DNA of 64,000 bases from Xanthocytophaga flava (GTDB lineage Bacteria; Bacteroidota; Bacteroidia; Cytophagales; 172606-1), in contig NZ_JASJOR010000009.1 of assembly GCF_030068545.1 (NCBI RefSeq), positions 1 through 64,000 of the forward strand. Reading direction: 5' to 3'. Made by a program: the position numbers and the translations under genes. Positions 33,895 through 42,358 of the stretch are shown one piece after another (the first letter of the stretch is position 1; each line of letters opens with the position of its first letter). The notes beneath the pieces are model-generated. The model did not search any database and was not told where the DNA came from. It saw nothing but the letters and a program-made list of their open reading frames with translations.

Positions 33895-34596
33895 CTACTT
33901 TCCACCAGGAAACAAACTCATATCCGGTTTGTATATCCATGTCTCGGATGTACAGGATACTATAATCTGATTTTTGAGTTTACCTTCAATACCTGCCAGA
34001 TCATCCTGTATATTTTCGGTTTGAGCAAACTCTTCAAAATTATCCATCCCTATAAAAATAGTCAGCAGATTGAGCTCGGTTCCATCTACTGCTTTAAAAA
34101 CGAGAAATGTCTTAACTGGACGGGTGGTATAAACAGCTTTGAGCTTCTCAATTAGTTGCTGACCTAAGTCTATACGATTGACCTGAAGCGTTATAACCCG
34201 TAAAAAGCGGGACTTTAGGCCATTGGCATTGCTGATACTTAATTGAGGCAGAGCCATAAGTTTGTACCCTGTCAGATAGTCGCCAAATGGAAATGTGTGC
34301 AACTGATTGTCTGCCTGATAATCAGCGGGCTTGATGGAATTGTCAAAATCTTTCCATACATGATCAAACGTAGCGTCTACGAAATATCCGTTTCTTGGCC
34401 CCGACAAGACATACCATCCATACCAACTCCACGGGTCTTTATTGGCCTGATGCCATACCAAATGTTTCTTATACCCCTCTTCAAATTTGTGCTCCTGCTG
34501 GGGGTTGGGCTTCCATACTGAAAAATGAGCAATAGCACCTTGAGCCAGTAAATACTCAGGTAGTGTCAGAAGCAGAAAATACAAAATACCTTTCAT
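33895..34596 (-). CDS. hypothetical secreted protein
   Basis: A 233-residue protein with a signal peptide (MKGILYFLLLTLPEYLLAQG). The mature domain starts AHFSVWKPNPQQEHKFEEGYKKHLVWHQANKDPWSWYGWYV, which recalls dimeric alpha/beta-barrel proteins, but no family can be named. It may be in one operon with the AraC gene on the same strand upstream (63 bases away). Confidence 0.7.
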   Translation of the reverse strand: MKGILYFLLLTLPEYLLAQGAIAHFSVWKPNPQQEHKFEEGYKKHLVWHQANKDPWSWYGWYVLSGPRNGYFVDATFDHVWKDFDNSIKPADYQADNQLHTFPFGDYLTGYKLMALPQLSISNANGLKSRFLRVITLQVNRIDLGQQLIEKLKAVYTTRPVKTFLVFKAVDGTELNLLTIFIGMDNFEEFAQTENIQDDLAGIEGKLKNQIIVSCTSETWIYKPDMSLFPGGK

Positions 34597-34659
34597 TTGT
34601 GATTTGTTTTTTCTGCAAAGAAACCGTCTGAAACAGTATGAAAATTGTATAAAAATGAA

Positions 34660-35478
34660 CTAGTAACTCTGAGCGAAATAGGTACTGATTGTGTGGGGTG
34701 TATGAAAATAGTTCTTGGGAGACTGGCCTGTAAAAGTTTTGAAGATGCGTATCAGGTGTGATTGATCAAAAAACTGATTCTCATGACTGCATTCTGTCAG
34801 TTTCTTTTCCGGATGTTGTTGTCTGTAGTCAATGAAGTGGTTGATCTTTATAATACTACTAAACTCTTTAGGTGTAATGCCTACCCATTGCCGAAAAATA
34901 GTGTCCAGATAGCGTTGTGAAACACCTGTTTTCTGACGAATTGACTCTATTTTTATATTCCCTCTATGCGTAATGATTTGCTGTATAGTATAATCTACGT
35001 ACTGAAATGGAAGAGATGTTTTATAGATACGATTGCATAAATTGGTTAAGGTATTTTCAAAGTTCAGGAATGTTTGCCGGGGATCTTCCGTCAGGCAGAA
35101 ATGTAGCAGTTTGGCTTGGGGAATATCATGTACAGAAACAATCGTATCTGTAATCAGACTAGCTGGAAATTTAAACAGATTATACATCGTGTGAGGGTGA
35201 AAGCGAATACCATACAACAAAGAGCCGGGACGTAATTCTAATGAGTAAGGAGATCGTGTTTGCCCTGCAAAAAATGCATCCGGTTCAGTAAGCCATTCCA
35301 GTTGCTCCGTAGATCGTTTGGCTGTACTTGCAGACAGGTGAAAAATGATTTCCTGGTGCCCGTCTGGGATGATATTTTCGACATAAGGCAGGTTAGCTGT
35401 ATCTGAAACCTGAAGGCTCCAGAAAGATTTTACTATTGATGAAAGCTGAGCTGGGACATATGTTTGTAGATCAACCAT
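34660..35478 (-). CDS. AraC-family regulator with DUF6597-like N-terminus
   Basis: A 272-residue regulator. N-terminal sensing domain includes LSSIVKSFWSLQVSD, NIIPDGHQEIIFHL and LLYGIRFHPHTMYNLFKFPA. The HTH part (about 170-262) has IKIESIRQKTGVSQRYLDTIFRQWVGITPKEF and QFFDQSHLIRIFKTFTGQSPKNYF. It lies directly upstream of the secreted gene at 33895 on the same strand. ATG at 35478 chosen over one six codons earlier. Confidence 0.9.
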   Translation of the reverse strand: MVDLQTYVPAQLSSIVKSFWSLQVSDTANLPYVENIIPDGHQEIIFHLSASTAKRSTEQLEWLTEPDAFFAGQTRSPYSLELRPGSLLYGIRFHPHTMYNLFKFPASLITDTIVSVHDIPQAKLLHFCLTEDPRQTFLNFENTLTNLCNRIYKTSLPFQYVDYTIQQIITHRGNIKIESIRQKTGVSQRYLDTIFRQWVGITPKEFSSIIKINHFIDYRQQHPEKKLTECSHENQFFDQSHLIRIFKTFTGQSPKNYFHTPHTISTYFAQSY

Positions 35479-35498
35479 AAGGCAATATATTGACAAAA

Positions 35499-35525
35499 TT
35501 GTATTTGTACAGCACCATACCTTTG
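35499..35525 (+). promoter_or_regulatory. candidate plus-strand promoter in divergent spacer
   Basis: TTG (35499-35501), 16 bases, then TACCTTTG (35518-35525). It points toward the small gene at 35758 and the efflux operon beyond. Confidence 0.45.
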
Positions 35526-35757
35526 TTTATCAAAAGAGCTTATGAGATAGTTCTCTTTGCTAAACTCTAATAGCTATTGTTGCATATAAACTGAAGAAAA
35601 CTGTTTCAGGATTATCTGCACTACTAGAGTACAATATAATACTCTATTAGGGGTAAGGCTGGCTGGTATGTGCTGTTTAAGTACAAAATATAAACCTTTT
35701 TACTTGACAACCCCAAGACAATTCATATATCTTTGTCAAAATCTTCCAGAGATACGA

Positions 35758-36174
35758 ATGAAAAAACAACGCCCATGGTATAGTTTAAGAGCTATAGGTA
35801 GCCTTTTAATGGCGCTTTGGGTATTGAATTTCAGTATCGACTCGCCAGATGCCTATGTGGGTAATTCGCAGGTTCTCCAACTGGGTCAGGAAGATTTGTC
35901 TGTTAATGATATCGAAAGTTTTACAGAATTAATCGTTGAAAACTTTCTGGGACACAAAAATGCCATTCCGGAACAGGATGAGGCTGATGAACACTCTGAT
36001 ATTCAAAAAATAGTAGACTATGTGTCGATTGTTCCTGCTTTTATCATCAAGCCAGAAAGCGGAGCAGAAATACCCATTCTGTTAACAGTATATCAGGAAC
36101 GTCGTTATCTGGATCATCAACCAGATACAATTTCTCCTCCTCCCAAATCTCAGGATTTCTCTTTTCAGGTATAA
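35758..36174 (+). CDS. hypothetical membrane-anchored protein
   Basis: A 138-residue protein with a hydrophobic N-terminal segment (LRAIGSLLMALWVLNFSIDSP) and an acidic soluble part (EDLSVNDIESFTELIVENFLGHKNAIPEQDEADEHSD), ending in a proline-rich tail. No family recognised. It lies 300 bases upstream of the efflux operon, but a terminator-like hairpin in between argues against one transcript. Confidence 0.6.
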   Translation: MKKQRPWYSLRAIGSLLMALWVLNFSIDSPDAYVGNSQVLQLGQEDLSVNDIESFTELIVENFLGHKNAIPEQDEADEHSDIQKIVDYVSIVPAFIIKPESGAEIPILLTVYQERRYLDHQPDTISPPPKSQDFSFQV

Positions 36175-36420
36175 ACTATCTGCCCCTGAGTTGCTATTCA
36201 ACAATCGTTACTTCATGGCATACAAGACTTTGATACAACTGCAAGGTTATAGCCTGAGTGATGTTTGTATTGCTTTCCAATCCGTTGTCTGAAGAAGATT
36301 TCTTTAGATACGGTATACTTTGGTCTATTGTATAGGTCAACTCATTGGTTGGAGCAGGAGTGGATTACGTTGTTTGTAACTTCTGGCATTGTTCTGCCTG
36401 GAAATGAGAAATTCCTCTAT

Positions 36421-36437
36421 GCCGTTTCACGGCTTTT
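36421..36437 (+). terminator. terminator-like hairpin upstream of the efflux operon
   Basis: GCCGT (36421-36425) pairs with ACGGC (36429-36433), and TTTTCTTCTT follows. The 300-base spacer around it holds no convincing gene. Confidence 0.5.
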
Positions 36438-36474
36438 CTTCTTGAAACATCCTATCTAAACCGTATTCAATACA

Positions 36475-37578
36475 GTGAAAAACCATGCATTACTTATGAG
36501 CATGGCTGTTATGCTATTGGCAACAGCCTGCTCTACTACTACCAAACAGGAAACCGAAGAAAAATTTCTGGTTGTAAGTCCTGTGGTTGCAGACACCGTT
36601 TACCAGAAAGAATATGTAGCAGAAATTAATGCCCGCCAGAATGTGGAAGTACGCACACGAATCAAAGGGTTCATTGAAGCGATTGCTGTAGATGAAGGTC
36701 AGGCTGTGCGACAAGGACAAACGCTTTTTACGATCAGTAGCAAAGAATACCATCAAAATCTGTTTAAGGCAGAAGCTACCTTAAAAAATGCACTGGCTGA
36801 TCTGAAATCAGCTGAAATAGAACTGGAAAATACCAAGCGACTGGTGAGCAAAAATATTGTGTCTACTACTGAACTGGAGATGTCCAATGCAAAGGTAGAA
36901 GCTATGAAAGCACAAGTGGCAGAGGCAGAATCAGATAAGGCACAGGCAGAACTCAACCTTTCTTTTACACAAATCAAAGCTCCGTTTGATGGCGTGATCA
37001 ATCGTATTCCCAACAAGGCAGGGAGTCTGGTCGATGAGGGTACATTACTGACTACCCTTTCCAATAACAAAGAAGTGTTTGTCTACTTTAATGTTTCTGA
37101 AAGAGATTACCTGGATTACATTACTTCCAAACAGGATGGAGAGAAACAGGCTGTTTCTTTGATTCTGGCTAACAACACACTCTATATTCATCCGGGAGTG
37201 ATCGAAACAACCGAAAGTGAGTTTGACAGACATACAGGTAATATCGCCTTTCGGGCAAAGTTTGCCAATCCGGAACAAATCCTGAAACATGGCAGCAGTG
37301 GAAAAGTATTGGTCAAAACACCTGTAAAAAATGCCATGCTGATACCCCAGAAATCTACATTTGAGATTCAGGAAAATATCTATGTGTTTGTCGTAGACAA
37401 AGATCACAAAGTACAACAGCGTAAGGTTGTTCCTGCTATCCGGTTGCCACATGTGTATATAATTAGCGAGGGTTTGGCAGCTGATGAAAAAATTATCTAT
37501 GAAGGTATTCAGCGTGTGAAAGAAGGTGACAAGATAGTACCTGAGACTGTTGGATTTTCTACTCTTAACAAACTTTAA
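36475..37578 (+). CDS. RND efflux periplasmic adaptor lipoprotein
   Basis: A 367-residue membrane-fusion protein of a tripartite RND pump. A lipoprotein signal with lipobox TAC (about residue 19) anchors it in the inner membrane. The biotinyl-like barrel-sandwich strand is VRTRIKGFIEAIAVDEGQAVRQGQTLF, followed by a coiled-coil hairpin (about 92-150) and QIKAPFDGVINRIPNKAGSLV, then a beta-barrel and C-terminal domain. The start is GTG at 36475; ATG at 36496 would also leave a lipobox. First gene of a three-gene operon, eleven bases before the permease. Confidence 0.93.
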   Translation: MKNHALLMSMAVMLLATACSTTTKQETEEKFLVVSPVVADTVYQKEYVAEINARQNVEVRTRIKGFIEAIAVDEGQAVRQGQTLFTISSKEYHQNLFKAEATLKNALADLKSAEIELENTKRLVSKNIVSTTELEMSNAKVEAMKAQVAEAESDKAQAELNLSFTQIKAPFDGVINRIPNKAGSLVDEGTLLTTLSNNKEVFVYFNVSERDYLDYITSKQDGEKQAVSLILANNTLYIHPGVIETTESEFDRHTGNIAFRAKFANPEQILKHGSSGKVLVKTPVKNAMLIPQKSTFEIQENIYVFVVDKDHKVQQRKVVPAIRLPHVYIISEGLAADEKIIYEGIQRVKEGDKIVPETVGFSTLNKL

Positions 37579-37589
37579 TACTGTACAAC

Positions 37590-40500
37590 ATGACATCAAA
37601 GTTCATACACCGACCGGTATTGTCTATTGTACTGTCGGTCATCATTCTATTGCTTGGAATACTAGCCGTATTCCGATTACCAATGACCCTGTTTCCCAGT
37701 GTTGCACCGCCCGAAGTAAACGTAACCATAGAGTATACAGGAGCCAATGCAGAAACTGTAACAAAGGCCGCCATTGTACCTCTGGAACGAGCTATCAATG
37801 GTGTTCCCGGCATGAAATACATGAGTAGTGATGCAGGGAATGATGGAGTAGGAGTAGTGCAGATCCTGTTTGAGATTGGTACAGACCCTGACGTAGCGGC
37901 TGTAAACGTACAGAATCGTGTGGGTTCTGTAATGGGTGAATTACCTCCGGAAGTAACCAAAAACGGGGTGAAGATTGCCAAAGAGGAAAACGCTATGCTG
38001 ATGTATCTGAATGTATACAGTTCGGACACAACTATGTCTGAGAAATTCATTTACAACTTTGCAGACATAAATATTATGCCGGAGCTTAAAAGAATTAAAG
38101 GGGTAGGCTATGCTTCCTTACTTGGAGCAAAACAATATGCCATGAGGATCTGGCTGAAGCCCGACAAAATGCTGGCCTACAATATCTCTACAGATGATGT
38201 ACTGGAGGTACTGGAAGAACAGAACATAGAAGCTGCTCCTGGAAAAATAGGCGAGAGCTCTGATAAAAAGAGACAGGCACTACAGTATACTATCAAATAT
38301 GCGGGTAAGTTCAGCACTAAAGAAGAGTATGAAAATCTTCCTATCAAGTCCGAGCATAATGGAAAGCTGTTGCGGATCAGAGATGTGGCAGATGTGGAGT
38401 TTGGCACTACCTATTTTGATGTAGAATCTAAACTTAATGGAAAAGCAAGTGCTGCCATTGCATTGAAGCAACTACCTGGTTCTAATGCCAGTGAGGTAAT
38501 TGCTAATGTGAAAAAACGCATGGCGGAGTTAAAGAAGACAACTTTTCTGTCAGGAATGAATTATGAAGTGAGTTATGATGTGAGCCGTTTTCTTGATGCG
38601 TCCGTGCATGAAGTAATCAAAACACTGATCGAAGCCTTTGTTCTGGTGGCATTGGTCGTATTTCTGTTTCTGCAGGACTGGCGATCTACCCTTATTCCTA
38701 CACTGACGGTGCCTGTTGCTTTGGTTGGAACATTTTTCTTTATCAATCTGCTAGGTTTCTCTCTCAATATGATCACTCTGTTTGCTTTGGTATTGGCTAT
38801 TGGAATTGTGATTGATGATGCCATTGTGGTTGTGGAAGCTGTTCATGCTAAACTGGAGACAGGAAAATTATCGCCAGTGAAGGCTACTGAGAAAGCGATG
38901 CGTGAGATCAGCGGGGCTATTATTGCGATCACACTAGTGATGTCAGCAGTATTTTTACCTACCTCTTTCATGACTGGGCCTTCAGGTATCTTCTACAAGC
39001 AGTTTTCTATTACGATGGCGATTGCCATTGTATTGTCAGGAGTAAGTGCTCTAACATTGACGCCTGCTTTATGCAGTTTGTTTCTGAAAAAAGAACATCA
39101 CTCTTCCGGTTTTCTTGGTCGTTTTTTCACCAGATTCAACAACGGATATGATAAACTGTCGGGCAAATACCAGAAGTTGCTAAATGTCATCATAAATCGG
39201 CGAGTCATTACATTCGGAGTATTGCTTTTCTTCTGTATCGGAACAGGATTTTTAGGCAGAATATTGCCAACCGGCTTTATTCCTAATGAAGACCAGGGAA
39301 CATTTTATGCCAGTATCACTACACCTGCAGGGGCAACACTGGAGCGGACAAAAGATGTAGTGAATGAGATTCAGGCTGCTTGTGCCGGAATTGATGCTGT
39401 GGAGAGTATTTCTACACTGGGGGGAACAAATATTCTTTCAGATGGTACTGGTGCAACCTATGGTACGGCTCTGGTGAATCTGAAACCCTGGGAAGAACGC
39501 ACTCAATCTGTAGATGAGATTATGGAACTGCTGGAAGAAAAGACCCGGCATATCAAAGATGCACAGATTGAGTTTTTTCCTCCTCCAGCTGTGCCTGGTT
39601 ATGGAAATGCCAGTGGGTTTGAATTACGTTTGTTGGATAAAACCGGAAGTGGCGATTTTCAGAAAATGCAGGAGGTAGTGAATCAGTTTATTGCTGACCT
39701 CAGAGCTCGTCCTGAAATAGCCAGTGCCTTTACTATCTTTGATGCTACTTTCCCTCAGTATCTGTTGCGGATTGATATTGATAAGGCAACTCAGAAAGGT
39801 GTAACCATAAACAATGCCATGAGTTCATTACAGACAATGCTGGGGAGTGAATATGCTACAAACTTTATCCGCTTTGGGCAGATGTATAAGGTTATGGTGC
39901 AAGCCTTACCTGAGTACCGCGCCTTACCTGAAGATCTGCTTAAGCTCTATGTGAAAAATGATGAAGGTGAAATGGTGCCGCTTTCGGCTTTTATGGCTGT
40001 AGAGAAAACCTATGGAGTGGACCAGATTACCCGATACAATATGTTTCCCTCGGCAGAATTGAATGGAGAGGGCAAGCCGGGGATCAGTAGTGGTACTGTG
40101 TTGCAGGTAGTACAGGAAACGGCCAGAGAAAAACTTCCCAGAGGATACGATATTGACTGGGCGGGTATTTCCAGAGACGAAGTGAGTGCAGGTAATGAGA
40201 GTATTTACATCTTTCTGATCTGTTTATTGTTTGTATACCTGCTGCTGGCAGCCCAATATGAAAATTTTCTGCTGCCTATGCCTGTCATTCTGTCTTTGCC
40301 AACCGGAATCTTTGGAGCCTTTCTGATGCTAACTGTAATGGGACTGGAAAACAATATTTATGCTCAGATTGCTATGATCATGCTGATTGGCCTACTGGGT
40401 AAAAATGCCATTCTGATTGTAGAGTTTGCCACACTTCGCCAACGGGAAGGAAAAACACCTGTACAGGCAGCCATGGAAGGAGCCAAAGCACGTTTGCGAC

Positions 40501-40736
40501 CTATTCTGATGACTTCTTTTGCATTCATTGCTGGTCTATTGCCACTGGTAGTAGCTACGGGTGCTGGGGCTATTGGTAACCGTACCATTGGGACTGCTGC
40601 GGCTGCCGGCATGTTATTCGGAACTGTGTTTGGAGTTGTTCTTATTCCTGGGCTGTATGTTGTGTTTGCTACCTGGGCCAAACGGTTCAAACGTAATCAA
40701 CGCCCGGAAGAAGTTGCTTTTACAGAAACTGTATAG
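37590..40736 (+). CDS. RND multidrug efflux permease (HAE1 family)
   Basis: A 1048-residue inner-membrane proton/drug antiporter with the standard 12 membrane segments and two large periplasmic porter domains. TM4 has the proton-relay acidic pair in IGIVIDDAIVVVEAVHA. LPTGFIPNEDQG and GLLGKNAILIVEFA are family signatures in the second half. Length is normal and the frame intact. It pumps hydrophobic or amphiphilic compounds using proton-motive force. Operon with the adaptor and, after a hairpin-bearing gap, the outer-membrane factor. Confidence 0.96.
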   Translation: MTSKFIHRPVLSIVLSVIILLLGILAVFRLPMTLFPSVAPPEVNVTIEYTGANAETVTKAAIVPLERAINGVPGMKYMSSDAGNDGVGVVQILFEIGTDPDVAAVNVQNRVGSVMGELPPEVTKNGVKIAKEENAMLMYLNVYSSDTTMSEKFIYNFADINIMPELKRIKGVGYASLLGAKQYAMRIWLKPDKMLAYNISTDDVLEVLEEQNIEAAPGKIGESSDKKRQALQYTIKYAGKFSTKEEYENLPIKSEHNGKLLRIRDVADVEFGTTYFDVESKLNGKASAAIALKQLPGSNASEVIANVKKRMAELKKTTFLSGMNYEVSYDVSRFLDASVHEVIKTLIEAFVLVALVVFLFLQDWRSTLIPTLTVPVALVGTFFFINLLGFSLNMITLFALVLAIGIVIDDAIVVVEAVHAKLETGKLSPVKATEKAMREISGAIIAITLVMSAVFLPTSFMTGPSGIFYKQFSITMAIAIVLSGVSALTLTPALCSLFLKKEHHSSGFLGRFFTRFNNGYDKLSGKYQKLLNVIINRRVITFGVLLFFCIGTGFLGRILPTGFIPNEDQGTFYASITTPAGATLERTKDVVNEIQAACAGIDAVESISTLGGTNILSDGTGATYGTALVNLKPWEERTQSVDEIMELLEEKTRHIKDAQIEFFPPPAVPGYGNASGFELRLLDKTGSGDFQKMQEVVNQFIADLRARPEIASAFTIFDATFPQYLLRIDIDKATQKGVTINNAMSSLQTMLGSEYATNFIRFGQMYKVMVQALPEYRALPEDLLKLYVKNDEGEMVPLSAFMAVEKTYGVDQITRYNMFPSAELNGEGKPGISSGTVLQVVQETAREKLPRGYDIDWAGISRDEVSAGNESIYIFLICLLFVYLLLAAQYENFLLPMPVILSLPTGIFGAFLMLTVMGLENNIYAQIAMIMLIGLLGKNAILIVEFATLRQREGKTPVQAAMEGAKARLRPILMTSFAFIAGLLPLVVATGAGAIGNRTIGTAAAAGMLFGTVFGVVLIPGLYVVFATWAKRFKRNQRPEEVAFTETV

Positions 40737-40770
40737 AGAACCAATCTGATTCGTTCATCTAATCAATACT

Positions 40771-40813
40771 ACCGTCTGCTTTCACCTGATCTTTTAAGGT
40801 GAAAGCAGACGGT
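40771..40813 (+). terminator. 17-bp hairpin inside the efflux operon
   Basis: ACCGTCTGCTTTCACCT (40771-40787) pairs exactly with AGGTGAAAGCAGACGGT (40797-40813) around GATCTTTTA. No T-run follows, so it may act as a processing or partial-termination site between the permease and outer-membrane factor genes. Confidence 0.55.
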
Positions 40814-40864
40814 TCTGAAATAAAACATTCCATGTTCTTTCATGGGGCCTCACCTTGATAAAAA

Positions 40865-42298
40865 ATGAAACATAGACTCTCACTATATATTTACCTGCTG
40901 GCATTGGTAGGGCTAACATTGAATAGTTGTAAAAGCCTGGACACTAGTGTGTCAGTTCCCAAAAGAAATTTGCCAGGTACTTTTGCAGGGCAATATGATT
41001 CTGCTTCTGTTGCCTCAGTGAACTGGCGTCAATATTTCGCAGACTCTGCGTTGGTCAGTCTTATAGACACTGCCCTTACCCACAATATAGATCTGCAGAT
41101 AGCTTTGCAACGGATAGAAATATTCCGATCCAACATCCGATTTGCAAAAGGAGCCATGCTGCCACAGGCAGGATTGGCTGTAGCGGGTGGTGTAAGAAAG
41201 TTTGGCCTGTATACTATGGATGGTGCTGGTAATATCACAACTGAAATCACACCTGGACAGATTGTGCCTACCCATCTTCCTGATTTGTATGTAGGTCTTC
41301 AGGCTTCCTGGGAGATAGATATTTGGGGTAAACTGAAAAATCAACGGCAGTCAGCAGTGGTACAATACCTGGCAAGTGTAGAAGGCAAAAATTTTGTACT
41401 TACCAATCTGATTGCAGATATAGCAATTTCTTATTATGAGTTGCTTTCGCTGGATAATGAACTGGAGATTACCCAACAAACTATCCAAAAACAGAAAGAA
41501 GCTGTAGAGGCGGTTAAGACCTTAAAAGATGCTGCAAGAGAAAATCAACTGGCAGTTCATCAGTTTAATGCTCAGTTGCTGAACACCCAGGCACTGGAGC
41601 GAGAAATCCTACAACAGATCGTTGAAACAGAGAATCGTATTAACTTTCTGCTGGGGCGTTTTCCCCAATCTGCTCCAAGACAGAAGGAAAGCTTATTTCG
41701 GCAGAGTACACAAACACTATCAGCAGGTATTCCCTCTCAGTTATTACTAAACCGACCTGATATTCGGGAAGCAGAACTTCAGCTTAAGGCAAGCCAACTG
41801 GATTTACAATCTGCACGTAAATCCTTTCTACCTTCGTTTTCCATTACAGGAGGATATGGTTTTCAAGCTTTTAAACCTGAGTTCTTGTTTACTATGCCTG
41901 CTTCAATAGCCTATTCAGCTTTAGGTAATCTGGTTACGCCATTGGTTAACAGAAATGCCCTGAAAGCACAATTTACTACAGCCAAAGCTATACAGGTTCA
42001 GGCTATGTATGTTTATCAACAAGCTATTCTGAATGGCTATACAGAGGTAGTTAATGAGCTTTCAAATATAAATAATCTAAAAGAAATCCTGGTATTTAAA
42101 CAACAACAGGCAGATGCGTTGTTGCAATCAGTAGAAACATCTACCGAGCTTTACAAATCAGGTAGAGCCAGTTATTTGGATGTATTGATTGCCCAACAGA
42201 ATTCGTTACAAACACAACTGGATGTGATCTCTACCAATAAGCGTCAACGCATTGCATCTATAAATGTATATAGAGCATTGGGCGGAGGCTGGAAATAA
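40865..42298 (+). CDS. RND outer-membrane factor (NodT/TolC-like lipoprotein)
   Basis: A 477-residue outer-membrane channel lipoprotein. Lipobox LNSC lies near residue 21. Two OEP repeats form the helical barrel and beta-barrel: NIDLQIALQRIEIFRSNIR and LLLNRPDIREAELQLKASQLDLQSARKSFLPSFSITGGYG are the typical blocks, with YKSGRASYLDVLIAQQNSLQTQLD near the end. It completes the tripartite pump with the two genes upstream. Strong terminator follows. Confidence 0.95.
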   Translation: MKHRLSLYIYLLALVGLTLNSCKSLDTSVSVPKRNLPGTFAGQYDSASVASVNWRQYFADSALVSLIDTALTHNIDLQIALQRIEIFRSNIRFAKGAMLPQAGLAVAGGVRKFGLYTMDGAGNITTEITPGQIVPTHLPDLYVGLQASWEIDIWGKLKNQRQSAVVQYLASVEGKNFVLTNLIADIAISYYELLSLDNELEITQQTIQKQKEAVEAVKTLKDAARENQLAVHQFNAQLLNTQALEREILQQIVETENRINFLLGRFPQSAPRQKESLFRQSTQTLSAGIPSQLLLNRPDIREAELQLKASQLDLQSARKSFLPSFSITGGYGFQAFKPEFLFTMPASIAYSALGNLVTPLVNRNALKAQFTTAKAIQVQAMYVYQQAILNGYTEVVNELSNINNLKEILVFKQQQADALLQSVETSTELYKSGRASYLDVLIAQQNSLQTQLDVISTNKRQRIASINVYRALGGGWK

Positions 42299-42310
42299 AA
42301 CTATCTATTT

Positions 42311-42350
42311 GTCTTCCTGCATGATATATATATCATGCAGGAAGACTTTT
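42311..42350. terminator. bidirectional terminator, efflux operon / FtsX permease
   Basis: GTCTTCCTGCATGATATA (42311-42328) and its exact complement (42329-42346) form a perfect palindrome; TTTT follows on the plus strand. It lies between convergent genes. Confidence 0.85.
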
Positions 42351-42358
42351 TCTTTCTT

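Noticed and set aside
36265..36459. Small frame before the efflux operon
   Set aside because: No homology or start context; lies in a terminator-bearing spacer.
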